From assembly GCA_021827465.1 (NCBI GenBank), contig JAKAVX010000179.1, positions 1 to 6,019 of the forward strand: 6,019 nt of DNA, read 5' to 3'. Made by a program: the position numbers and the translations under genes. The notes under the pieces are model-generated. The model saw only the letters and a list, made by a program, of their open reading frames with translations. It had not been told where the DNA came from and did no database searches. How positions within the stretch are numbered: the first letter of the stretch is position 1; every line of letters begins with the position of its first letter. Origin of the DNA: Deltaproteobacteria bacterium (GTDB lineage Bacteria; Desulfobacterota_B; Binatia; Binatales; Binataceae). Shown one piece after another: positions 1 to 6,019 of this stretch.

Positions 1-28
1 ATCACGCGCGATTTTCTCCACCAAAATC

Positions 29-85
29 AAAAAACTCACAAACTCTCAGAATGACAACAAAAATGGCCGCTTCTGTCATTCTGAG
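29..85 (-). terminator. Possible weak transcription terminator downstream of the triple-BON gene
   Basis: Read on the minus strand, transcription leaving the BON gene (stop codon at 145-147) meets a perfect 12-bp stem (85-74 with 56-45) with a 17-nt loop about 60 nt downstream. A T-rich stretch follows, including six T in a row (plus-strand A at 29-34). The T run lies about 10 nt beyond the stem and the stem is only moderately GC-rich, so it departs from a classic intrinsic terminator. Its position after a stop codon supports a 3'-end role, but the same stem is also explained by the repeat element listed separately. Confidence 0.35.
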
Positions 86-99
86 CGAAGCGAAGAATC
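45..99. repeat. Intergenic inverted repeat merging into a dispersed-repeat-like motif
   Basis: CTCAGAATGACA at 45-56 is the exact reverse complement of TGTCATTCTGAG at 74-85, with a 17-nt spacer. The right arm continues into two tandem GCGAA units (85-89, 90-94) and GAATC (95-99). From memory, the 26-bp unit at 74-99 is a common intergenic repeat in many genomes of uncultured soil and sediment bacteria. Here its first 12 bases are also present in inverted orientation, forming a hairpin. It lies outside any gene in AT-richer DNA. No transposase or REP-associated tyrosine transposase gene is visible. The palindrome is seen directly; the dispersed-repeat identity is recall and needs a genome-wide copy count. 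Confidence 0.6.
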
Positions 100-144
100 C
101 CATTCCACAGCCCTCCGCCGGTAACGTATTTATGGGACGCCACA

Positions 145-894
145 CTAGGTTCGCATCTCGATCCGGTTTACTACATCGTTGACGCCGAATACGTACCAGG
201 CGTCGTTCTCCGCCATCTCCTTTTGCCGCTGGTCGATCGCAAGGCCTTCGAGCATGACGATCCCGCGCCGCGCGCCGACCCGGATCTCTCCCGCGTCAAC
301 CATCCTGTCTTTTTCGAGCGCGGCGCGGACCGCGTCGACGATTTCGAAATCATTGTCCTCCTGGGCGGGCGACACCTCGATTCCGTTCACCACGTCGCGC
401 GTCCCCGGCACCCACCATGCGAGAACTCCCGCAAGCCGCTTCTGCGCAAGGCTGCCGACCCGGCCGTCGAGCGTGACGGTTCCGTCCTCGACCGCGATTT
501 GGATCGTGCAGGGCGATTCCTTCGGGGCCTCGCGTACCGTCTTGAGCGCGCCGGCGTCGCGAACCGCGATCGCGCACTCCGAGAGCGCCAGCTCGCCGGC
601 AAGCCCGTCGCGCACCGCGTCGCGAATCTCCCCGTCGCCCATCCGACGCGCCGGGGCGACTTTCAGGCGGTCAACCACGCCGCGCGGACCGGGTATCGCG
701 CCGGCGCGCTCGAGCGCGATTCGCTTCGCTGCGACGCTCTCGACCTCGCCTTCGAGCAGAACAGTCTGGTCGCCGAGGTAATCGATATGGAGCGGGTAGC
801 GATGCAGGTTGACGCGGGTCTCGAATTCGAGCGCGCCGCGCAGCTCCCGGACTATCCTCTCGCGCGCGGACTCGTCATCTCTTTCGTCGCTCAT
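145..894 (-). CDS. Cytoplasmic protein with three BON-like repeats, function unknown
   Basis: Hypothetical protein of 249 residues made of three divergent BON-like units, at about residues 10-80, 86-175 and 181-248. The units share a pattern: a helix resembling EI.DAVR..L (89-98 and 184-193), a strand resembling G.V.L.G (138-144, 211-217; residues 43-49 are a looser match), a lysine/arginine-containing helix, and an end resembling G.RDVVNGIEV (164-173; also 237-246). The middle unit carries an insertion of roughly 20 residues (about 112-131). BON domains usually occur in exported proteins such as OsmY and in secretins, where they are thought to contact membranes or other proteins. This protein has no signal peptide or membrane segment, so it is predicted to be cytoplasmic. 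The ATG at 894 is chosen because GGGA lies 6 nt upstream and an acidic, soluble N-terminus follows. The 16 residues in frame before it look like translated spacer. It lies 78 bp downstream of the GYD gene on the same strand. No enzymatic motif is seen. Confidence 0.82.
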   Translation of the reverse strand: MSDERDDESARERIVRELRGALEFETRVNLHRYPLHIDYLGDQTVLLEGEVESVAAKRIALERAGAIPGPRGVVDRLKVAPARRMGDGEIRDAVRDGLAGELALSECAIAVRDAGALKTVREAPKESPCTIQIAVEDGTVTLDGRVGSLAQKRLAGVLAWWVPGTRDVVNGIEVSPAQEDNDFEIVDAVRAALEKDRMVDAGEIRVGARRGIVMLEGLAIDQRQKEMAENDAWYVFGVNDVVNRIEMRT

Positions 895-972
895 GGTATG
901 TCCCGGCGGTCGCGGCCCGAAACCGCAACAGCGTGCAACCACCTACGGCGCTTTTCCACCGCTTTGAAATTG

Positions 973-1272
973 CTATTTGACGGTCTTTGCCAGCTCCGCG
1001 AACCTTTCCCATGGCGTGGCTATCCAGGTCTCGGTCGTGGCATGGCCGAAGGAGCGAACGATGAGCGCGACCTTGGTCGCGGTCTCCGCGTCAGGCGCCT
1101 CGAATATATCGATATAGTCGGTCGGGCCGAGGACCGCGTAGTTGGCGACCCATTTGACGCTGTGACACTCCTTCTTGATGCGATCCGCCACCTGTTTGTT
1201 CAAATCGACGACCCGTTCGGGCTTGGTCACCGCTTCGGGAGAGAGCCGGGTAAGCATGACGTACGTGGACAT
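973..1272 (-). CDS. GYD-domain protein, function unknown
   Basis: Small protein of 99 residues matching the GYD family in length and pattern. It opens with a short strand (STYVMLTRLS), followed by a helix rich in lysine and arginine (about 20-34). The family's central glycine-tyrosine-aspartate region appears as GPTDYIDIFEAPD (49-61), and a helix beginning with D.ETA at 61-65 follows. The fold is expected to be a dimeric alpha/beta ferredoxin-like barrel. No catalytic residues are established for the family, so no reaction is assigned. It has no signal peptide or membrane segment. The ATG at 1272 is preferred over an ATG 81 bases upstream because a perfect GGAGGT lies 6 nt before it and the family-like sequence starts there. 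A promoter-like patch sits about 70 nt upstream. The triple-BON gene follows 78 bp downstream on the same strand. The family call is by pattern recognition. Confidence 0.85.
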   Translation of the reverse strand: MSTYVMLTRLSPEAVTKPERVVDLNKQVADRIKKECHSVKWVANYAVLGPTDYIDIFEAPDAETATKVALIVRSFGHATTETWIATPWERFAELAKTVK

Positions 1273-1278
1273 CTGAAC

Positions 1279-1284
1279 ACCTCC
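1279..1284 (-). promoter_or_regulatory. Ribosome binding site GGAGGT of the GYD gene
   Basis: Reads GGAGGT on the minus strand, 6 nt before the ATG at 1272. It is the strongest Shine-Dalgarno sequence in the window and decides the start of the GYD protein against the longer in-frame ATG at 1353. Confidence 0.8.
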
Positions 1285-1339
1285 GTCTGCCCGAGGCTCC
1301 GCTGGCCCCGGCGGCAGGCGAGGCCACGCGAAGCCGGCG

Positions 1340-1367
1340 ATTTTAAGCCGCAATATTTACCGAGCAA
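1340..1367 (-). promoter_or_regulatory. Possible sigma-70-like promoter of the GYD gene
   Basis: On the minus strand, TAAAAT (plus 1340-1345) matches the -10 consensus at five of six positions. A poor -35-like TTGCTC (plus 1362-1367) lies 16 nt upstream of it. The patch is an AT-rich island in a very GC-rich spacer and lies about 70 nt before the GYD start codon. The -35 match is only three of six, and the organism's consensus is unknown, so this is tentative. Confidence 0.3.
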
Positions 1368-1378
1368 TAGCCTTGCCA

Positions 1379-1400
1379 GCGAGCGCCATGTCCCGCTCGC
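1379..1400. other. Intergenic hairpin between the rtcB and GYD genes
   Basis: GCGAGCG (1379-1385) and CGCTCGC (1394-1400) form a perfect 7-bp stem with an 8-nt loop. No T-run follows on either strand, so it is not a canonical intrinsic terminator. It lies just upstream of the promoter-like patch of the GYD gene. Perfect stems of this size arise often by chance in DNA this GC-rich. The rest of the 230-bp spacer shows no convincing gene. Confidence 0.3.
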
Positions 1401-1477
1401 AGGCGCTGCGCGCGCGGCGCTGGGCAATGGCGCGGATGGCTCCAATGCAGTCGCGCGCGGATGGACCCTTTTGTGAC

Positions 1478-1503
1478 AGCCGCGCGACGCGCCCGGCGCG
1501 GCT
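1478..1503 (-). terminator. GC-rich hairpin directly at the rtcB stop codon
   Basis: AGCCGCGC (1478-1485) and GCGCGGCT (1496-1503) form a perfect 8-bp stem with a 10-nt loop. The stem starts at the last base of the rtcB TGA stop codon (minus strand 1505-1503). The minus-strand sequence after it begins TGTCACAAAAGGG and has no U-tract, so it is not a standard intrinsic terminator. It could protect the 3' end or act as an I-shaped terminator, or be chance in GC-rich sequence. Confidence 0.35.
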
Positions 1504-2939
1504 CAGCCCTTAACCACCGCGAAAGGCTTAAGGCGCGCGACGCGCTGCGTAACGCCGGCGGCTTCCATCACCTCGACGACTTCGGCGACGTCCTTGTAGG
1601 CGGAAGGCATCTCCTCGGCGACGCCCGCCCGGCTCTGCGCACGTACCGTTACGCCGAGCGCGCGAAGTTCCGCGTACAAATCGCGCCCGCGCGCTTCCTT
1701 CTTTGCCTGGGTGCGGCTTTTCACGCGGCCCGCGCCGTGGCACGACGAGCCGAACGTCTCGCGCATCGCCGCGGGAAGCCCGATCAGCACGAACGAATAA
1801 CGTCCCATGTCGCCGGGGATGAACACCGGCTGCCCGAGTTCGCGCAGGCTTTGCGGCAATGCCGGATTGCCCGGCCCAAACGCGCGGGTCGCGCCCTTGC
1901 GATGGACGCACACCTCGCGCTTTTGCCCGCCGACGGTGTGCTCTTCGAACTTCGCGATGTTGTGGCAGACGTCGTAGATGAGCGAGAAGCCAAGCTCGCG
2001 CGGCCCCACGCCGAGCGCCTGCATGAATGCGCGCTCCGAGAGATGCATCATCACCTGCCGGTTGCACCACGCGAAGTTGGCCGCCGCCGCCATCGCGCCC
2101 AGGTACGATTGCCCCTCGGGCGAGACGATCGGCACCGCGGCGAGCTGGCGGTCGGGCAGCGTGATTTCATACTTCGCCATCGCACTCCCGATCACGCGCA
2201 GGTAGTCGTCGCAGGTCTGATGGCCAAGGCCGCGCGAGCCGGAATGAATCAGCACAGTGACCTGATCCGCCTCCAGCCCGAGCGCCGCCGCGACCTTTGG
2301 CTCGTAGATCCGATCGACGCGGCTCAGTTCGAGAAAATGGTTGCCCGAGCCGAGTGTGCCGAGCTGCTTTTTGCCGCGATTGTAGGCGTGGACGCTGACT
2401 TTCTCGGGGTCCGCTCCGGCCAGCCTGCCGCCCTCCTCGGTATGGTCGAGATCGGCCTGTTTGGCGTAGCCGGTGCGCAGCGCCCAGTGCGCGCCCTCGA
2501 CCACCAACTGCTTCATCTCCTCGACCGAAAGCCCCGGAATCGCGCCCTCGGAGCCGACGCCTGCGGGAATCGTCGCAAAAAGCTCGTCGGCGAGTTCTTC
2601 GACCCTCCCTTCGACGTCAGGGTATTTGAAATTGGTGCGAATCAGGCGCACGCCGCAGTTGATGTCGTAGCCGACGCCGCCGGGCGAGATAACCCCCGCG
2701 TGCGCGTCGATAGCCGCGACGCCGCCGATCGGAAAGCCGTATCCCCAATGGATATCCGGCATCGCGAGCGAGTAACCGACAATTCCCGGCAGACAGGCGA
2801 CGTTGGCGACCTGGGTCAGCGCGGGATCGTCGCGAAGCTCGTCCATCATCCGGGCGTTCGCGTAAATCCGCCCCGGCACCAGCATCGCGCCGTGGCGCGG
2901 GATCTCCCACAGGTAGTCATGAATCTTGACGAATTCCAT
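1503..2939 (-). CDS. rtcB: RNA-splicing ligase RtcB (3'-phosphate/5'-OH RNA ligase)
   Basis: RtcB joins RNA ends carrying a 2',3'-cyclic phosphate or 3'-phosphate to 5'-OH ends, using GTP and Mn2+ through a GMP-histidine intermediate. It acts in RNA repair and, in archaea and animals, tRNA splicing. The 478-residue protein matches the long archaeal-type form (about 480 residues) rather than the shorter E. coli type. Visible signatures are MPDIHWGYGFPIGG (60-73), GGVGYDINCG (87-96) with metal ligands Asp92 and Cys95, LGSGNHF (196-202) with His201, HSGSRGLGHQ (232-241) with His232, YDVCHNI (322-328) with His326, HRKGATRAF (346-354), and CHGAGRVKSR (400-409) with His401, the guanylylated residue (codon 1737-1739). 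All key residues are present. The ATG at 2939 is preferred because GAG lies 8 nt upstream; an in-frame GTG at 2948 would add three residues and lacks a binding site. No archease or rtcA gene is in the window. Confidence 0.97.
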   Translation of the reverse strand: MEFVKIHDYLWEIPRHGAMLVPGRIYANARMMDELRDDPALTQVANVACLPGIVGYSLAMPDIHWGYGFPIGGVAAIDAHAGVISPGGVGYDINCGVRLIRTNFKYPDVEGRVEELADELFATIPAGVGSEGAIPGLSVEEMKQLVVEGAHWALRTGYAKQADLDHTEEGGRLAGADPEKVSVHAYNRGKKQLGTLGSGNHFLELSRVDRIYEPKVAAALGLEADQVTVLIHSGSRGLGHQTCDDYLRVIGSAMAKYEITLPDRQLAAVPIVSPEGQSYLGAMAAAANFAWCNRQVMMHLSERAFMQALGVGPRELGFSLIYDVCHNIAKFEEHTVGGQKREVCVHRKGATRAFGPGNPALPQSLRELGQPVFIPGDMGRYSFVLIGLPAAMRETFGSSCHGAGRVKSRTQAKKEARGRDLYAELRALGVTVRAQSRAGVAEEMPSAYKDVAEVVEVMEAAGVTQRVARLKPFAVVKG

Positions 2940-3096
2940 CGGAGTCACTCAGGGGCAATTGATATGCCATCGCGAGCACATCTCTGTTGCAAGAGCCAAA
3001 CTCGCACTTATCGCAAGCGCAAAGGATTCGAGGCTGCGCCTTTGGCGATGCGATGGCACGGAATATGTGTTCCTTACAAAGCTGAGGAATCGCCAG
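2940..3096. promoter_or_regulatory. Divergent intergenic region between rtcB and the CapA-like gene
   Basis: The two genes point away from each other, so promoters for both should lie in these 157 bases. An imperfect 12-bp inverted repeat is centred here: TCGC 3011-3014 with GCGA 3050-3053, CGC 3018-3020 with GCG 3045-3047, and AAAGG 3021-3025 with CCTTT 3039-3043, with small internal mismatches. It could be an operator or RNA hairpin. For the plus strand, TTGGCG (3042-3047) and TATGTG (3064-3069) with a 16-nt spacer are a poor promoter match. I found no convincing promoter for rtcB and no small gene. Confidence 0.35.
3084..3088 (+). promoter_or_regulatory. Ribosome binding site GAGGA of the CapA-like gene
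   Basis: GAGGA lies 8 nt before the ATG at 3097. It fixes this start against the frame's extension to 2926, whose extra 57 residues do not resemble the family and would overlap the start of rtcB. Confidence 0.7.
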
Positions 3097-4092
3097 ATGG
3101 ATGAAACGAGGCTCCTGCTGGTCGGCGACGTGATGCTCGGCCGGGGCGTCAACGCGGTTCTTCGACACGCCCGCGCCGAGTATCCGTGGGGCGATACGCT
3201 TCCGCTCTTTGGCGAAGCGGATTTCCGCATCTGCAACCTGGAATGCGCGATCTCGGGCCGCGGCGAACCGTGGCCCGACAAGGCTTTCCATTTCCGCACC
3301 GACACGAAAAACGTGGCCGTGCTCGGCGCGGCGCACATCGACGCGGTATCGCTGGCGAACAATCACGCGCTCGATTTCGGTTACCAAGCGCTCTCGGACA
3401 CGGTGACTGTCCTCGACGCGGCCCGGATACCGCACGCCGGCGCTGGCAGAAGCACCCTTGAGGCTTTCCAGCCAGCGTGGGCACGCGTTGGCGCAAGGAC
3501 GATCGGGATGGTCGCATTCACCGACAACGAGCCGGAATGGGAAGCGGGCGAGGCGCGCGCCGGCATCGCGTACGTTCCTGTCGACTTCGAGGAAGATCGC
3601 GCGCGGCTCCTGTTCGAGACGATCGAGAAGGCGCGGCCTCGATGTGAGATCATGGTCGTCGCGGCGCATTGGGGACCGAACTGGGGCTACGAACCGCCGC
3701 ATCGACAGATCCCGTTCGCCCGCAGGATGATCGATCTCGGCGCAGACGTCGTCTTCGGCCATTCGGGTCACGTGTTTCGCGCGGTGGAGATCTATCGCGG
3801 ACGGCCGATCCTCTACTGCACGGGCAATTTCGTCGACGATTACGCAGTCGATGAAGTCGAGCGCAACGACGAATCCTTCATCTTCTTCGTCGATATCGGC
3901 CCTACCGGACCGACGCGGCTCCGGCTCTATCCGACGATCATCGCCCAATGCCAGGCGCGGGTCGCACCCGTCAGTCTCGCGGGCGAAATCGCGTACAAGA
4001 TGACGCGGCTATGCGAAAAAATCGGCACGCAAACGCTCTGGCACGAGCATGAGGGATACCTGGAGATACCGATAGGACGCGCCGGGACATGA
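3097..4092 (+). CDS. CapA/PgsA-family metallophosphatase-like protein
   Basis: A 331-residue protein of the CapA family (PGA_cap domain), which has a calcineurin-like metallophosphoesterase fold. Family members such as CapA/PgsA take part in poly-gamma-glutamate capsule synthesis or release; many others have unknown substrates. Motifs in order: GDVMLGRG (10-17) with metal-binding Asp11, NLECAIS (47-53), LANNHALDFG (86-95), AAHWGPNWGYEP (189-200), DLGADVVFGHSGHVFRAVEIYRGRPILY (starting at 213), and a terminal GNFVDDYAVDEVERND block (243-258). Many members read GHHPHV where this one has GHSGHV, and the block after GNF matches a subfamily I recall as standalone cytoplasmic proteins. There is no signal peptide or membrane anchor, unlike Bacillus CapA/PgsA, and no capB, capC or pgs neighbour, so a capsule role is not supported. 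The start is set by GAGGA 8 nt upstream. It is divergent from rtcB and convergent with glgX, whose stop lies 45 bp away, with no clear terminator between them. Confidence 0.9.
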   Translation: MDETRLLLVGDVMLGRGVNAVLRHARAEYPWGDTLPLFGEADFRICNLECAISGRGEPWPDKAFHFRTDTKNVAVLGAAHIDAVSLANNHALDFGYQALSDTVTVLDAARIPHAGAGRSTLEAFQPAWARVGARTIGMVAFTDNEPEWEAGEARAGIAYVPVDFEEDRARLLFETIEKARPRCEIMVVAAHWGPNWGYEPPHRQIPFARRMIDLGADVVFGHSGHVFRAVEIYRGRPILYCTGNFVDDYAVDEVERNDESFIFFVDIGPTGPTRLRLYPTIIAQCQARVAPVSLAGEIAYKMTRLCEKIGTQTLWHEHEGYLEIPIGRAGT

Positions 4093-4137
4093 ATTACGCG
4101 AGGCTCCGGCGATTGCGCCCGCGCGCGTGCACCATTC

Positions 4138-6019
4138 TTATCCGACCTTCTGCAGGAGCACGACCGAGCGGTTCTCGAGCCGCACGCGCGCGCCGGCCTC
4201 GTAAACCTCGCCTCCTTCGGTCGCAATCGACGCAACTGCGGTGTCGAGCACCTTGCGCCATCGCCTGCCCCATTCCTTGAACGGAAGCGTGAAATCGAGC
4301 GCGTCGTAATGGGCGTTGAACAGCAAGTAAAAGCTGTCGTCGGCGACGCGATTGCCGTTCATGTCCGGATAAAAGATTCCCTGCCCGTTTAGAAAAATTC
4401 CGATGCTTTTGGCGAACCCGACGTTCCAGTCCGCATCGCTCATCTTGGAGCCGTCGAACTTGAACCATCCGATGTCGGTCACTTCGTCGCCGTCGTGAAT
4501 CGCGCGACCCTGGAAGAAGCGTCTGCGATGGAACACTGGATGGGCGCGGCGAAAGGCGATCAGCGAGCGGGTGAAATCGAGCAGCATGCGATCGACGCCG
4601 GCCCAATCGAGCCACGAAACCTCGTTGTCCTGGCAGAAGGCGTTGTTGTTGCCCCGCTGCGTGCGTCCGATCTCGTCGCCCCCGAGCAGCATCGGCACGC
4701 CCTGCGAAAGGAACAGCGTGGTGAGGAAGTTGCGTTTTTGCCGATCGCGTAGCCGGTTGATCTCCGGGTCGGCGGTCGGGCCCTCGACGCCGCAGTTCCA
4801 CGAGCGGTTGTCGTCGTTGCCGTCGCGATTTTCCAAGCCGTTGGCCTCGTTGTGTTTCTGCTCGTAGGAAACCAGGTCCGAGAGCGTGAAGCCGTCATGC
4901 GCGGTGACGAAATTGACGCTCGCGAAGGGACTCCGGTTGTTCGTTTTGTAAACGTCGGAGCTTCCGGTGAAGCGCGAGGCGAACTTTCCAAGTTCCTGGT
5001 CTTCGCCGCGCCAGTAATCGCGCACCGTGTCGCGGTATTTCCCGTTCCATTCCGACCACAGCGGAGGAAAGTTTCCCACCTGGTAGCCGCCCTCGCCCAC
5101 GTCCCACGGCTCGGCGATTAGCTTGACGCGCGAGAGCACCGGGTCCTGCTGAATCGTATCGAAGAAGGCGCTCAGACGGTCGACCTCGTGCAGCTCGCGG
5201 GCGAGCGCGGCGGCAAGATCGAACCTGAAACCGTCGACGTGCATCTCGACGATCCAGTAGCGCAGGCTGTCCATCACCATTTGCAGCGCGTACGGCGATC
5301 TCATGTTCAGCGTGTTGCCGCATCCGGTGTAATCCATGTAATGGCGCGGATCGCCGGAGGCCAGCCGATAGTAATTCGTATTGTCGATTCCGCGCATGCA
5401 AAGCGTCGGGCCGAGATGGTTGCCTTCGGCGGTATGGTTGTAGACGACGTCGAGCAGAACTTCGATTCCGGCCGCATGGAGCGCCTTGACCATCGCCTTG
5501 AACTCGCGCACCTGCTCTCCGAGCGTGCCGCTCGAGGAATAGCGAACGTCGGGCGCGAAGAAACCGATCGTGTTGTAACCCCAGTAGTTGGTCAGGTCGA
5601 GCGCCGCCAGGTAGCGCTCGGTCACGAAATGATGCACCGGCATCAGCTCGACCGCGGTCACGCCGAGCCGCTTCAGATGGTCGATCACTGCCGGGCTAGC
5701 AAGCCCCATGTAAGTGCCGCGAAGATTCTCGGGTACCTCCGGATGGCGGATCGTGAAGCCCTTGACGTGAAGCTCGTAGATTACGGTCTGATGCCACGGG
5801 ATTTTCGGATGGCGGTCGGCGTCCCAGTCGAAAGCCGGATCGACCACCACGCTCTTCGGCATCAGCGGCGCGCTGTCGCGATTGTCCTTCTGCAGGTCTT
5901 CGGAAAACTCGCCGACCGCATAACCGAAAACCGCGTCGTCCCATTCGAGCGAGCGGTCGATTGCGCGCGCGTAGGGATCGAGCAGTAGTTTCAGCGGGTT
6001 GAAGCGCAGCCCCCTGTCG
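4138..6019 (-). CDS. glgX: Glycogen debranching enzyme GlgX, 5' end outside the window
   Basis: GlgX is a glycoside hydrolase family 13 enzyme that hydrolyses alpha-1,6 branches of phosphorylase-trimmed glycogen in the cytoplasm. The 626 visible residues end at TAA (4140-4138). The frame stays open to the right edge, and codons upstream of the first internal ATG (5862) encode family-like sequence (FNPLKLLLDPYARAI, then DSAPLMPKSVVVD), so that ATG is not the start. Numbering from Met at 5862, the four GH13 regions are DVVYNH (138-143), GFRFDLA (211-217) with nucleophile Asp215 (codon 5218-5220), AEPWDVG (250-256) with acid/base Glu251 (5110-5112), and FVTAHDGF (318-325) with Asp323 (4894-4896). 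GGDEIGRTQRGNNNAFCQDN is also typical. About 80-100 N-terminal residues, including most of a CBM48-type domain, are expected beyond the window. All catalytic residues are intact. TreX or isoamylase is the alternative name for close relatives. Confidence 0.97.
   Translation of the reverse strand, partial: DRGLRFNPLKLLLDPYARAIDRSLEWDDAVFGYAVGEFSEDLQKDNRDSAPLMPKSVVVDPAFDWDADRHPKIPWHQTVIYELHVKGFTIRHPEVPENLRGTYMGLASPAVIDHLKRLGVTAVELMPVHHFVTERYLAALDLTNYWGYNTIGFFAPDVRYSSSGTLGEQVREFKAMVKALHAAGIEVLLDVVYNHTAEGNHLGPTLCMRGIDNTNYYRLASGDPRHYMDYTGCGNTLNMRSPYALQMVMDSLRYWIVEMHVDGFRFDLAAALARELHEVDRLSAFFDTIQQDPVLSRVKLIAEPWDVGEGGYQVGNFPPLWSEWNGKYRDTVRDYWRGEDQELGKFASRFTGSSDVYKTNNRSPFASVNFVTAHDGFTLSDLVSYEQKHNEANGLENRDGNDDNRSWNCGVEGPTADPEINRLRDRQKRNFLTTLFLSQGVPMLLGGDEIGRTQRGNNNAFCQDNEVSWLDWAGVDRMLLDFTRSLIAFRRAHPVFHRRRFFQGRAIHDGDEVTDIGWFKFDGSKMSDADWNVGFAKSIGIFLNGQGIFYPDMNGNRVADDSFYLLFNAHYDALDFTLPFKEWGRRWRKVLDTAVASIATEGGEVYEAGARVRLENRSVVLLQKVG

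Noticed and set aside
1227..1445. A 72-codon minus-strand frame in the rtcB-GYD spacer that overlaps the start of the GYD gene.
   Set aside because: It has no recognisable family, a composition typical of translated GC-rich spacer, and overlaps a well-supported start with a strong ribosome binding site.
223..1476. A 417-codon plus-strand open frame running across the BON and GYD genes.
   Set aside because: It crosses two well-supported minus-strand genes and the spacer between them. The product is arginine-rich low-information sequence with no recognised domain.
1461..3104. A 547-codon plus-strand open frame opposite rtcB.
   Set aside because: It is an antisense shadow of rtcB caused by high GC at third codon positions. 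The product is rich in arginine, alanine and histidine, with no recognisable family, while the opposite strand encodes an unmistakable RtcB.
2917..3948. A 343-codon minus-strand open frame opposite the CapA-like gene.
   Set aside because: It is antisense to a gene with complete family motifs and a good ribosome binding site, and its composition is typical of a shadow frame in GC-rich DNA.
4093..4137. A possible bidirectional terminator between the convergent CapA-like and glgX genes.
   Set aside because: Only a 4-bp GGCG/CGCC stem was found and there is no T-run in either direction, so there is no supportable terminator.
5188..5988. A 266-codon plus-strand open frame opposite glgX.
   Set aside because: It is a shadow of the glgX coding strand. 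The catalytic regions of GlgX lie on the opposite strand at the same positions.
1..6019. A CRISPR array, tRNA, rRNA, transposase or phage module anywhere in the window.
   Set aside because: No regularly spaced direct repeats, tRNA-like cloverleaf sequence or mobile-element gene was found on either strand by eye. The coding space is filled by the five genes listed.

Overview
The window is a 6 kb piece of a high-GC bacterial chromosome, with ordinary housekeeping and metabolic genes and no sign of a phage, insertion sequence, CRISPR array or defence island. Strong GC preference at third codon positions produces many long shadow frames. The gene families, plus a 26-bp intergenic repeat at 74-99 that I recall from genomes of uncultured soil and sediment bacteria (deltaproteobacterial, Binatota-like or acidobacterial lineages), suggest such an organism. 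That placement is inference from memory and is weak; no rRNA or other phylogenetic marker is present.

Layout from left to right. Positions 1-144 are AT-richer non-coding DNA with a perfect 12-bp inverted repeat (45-56/74-85) that merges into the dispersed-repeat motif. Three genes follow on the minus strand, listed here in reading order from the right: a full-length RtcB-type RNA ligase (2939-1503), a 99-residue GYD-domain protein (1272-973) and a 249-residue protein with three BON-like repeats and no signal peptide (894-145). The 230-bp gap between rtcB and the GYD gene carries GC-rich hairpins and a promoter-like AT-rich patch, so the GYD gene probably has its own promoter. Only 78 bp separate the GYD and BON genes, which could be co-transcribed.

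A 157-bp divergent intergenic region (2940-3096) separates rtcB from a plus-strand CapA/PgsA-type metallophosphatase-like gene (3097-4092). Only 45 bp further on, convergent with it, is the 3' part of a minus-strand glycogen debranching enzyme gene, glgX (4138 to beyond the right edge). Its reading frame runs open through 6019, so its N-terminus lies outside the window.

Functionally, glgX belongs to glycogen or alpha-glucan turnover and rtcB to RNA repair or tRNA splicing. The CapA-like protein is a predicted calcineurin-like-fold enzyme of unknown substrate, and the GYD and BON proteins have no established function. I see no evidence that the genes form one pathway. The items most worth a second look are the inverted repeat at the left edge, the unusual triple-BON protein, and the small hairpins around rtcB.
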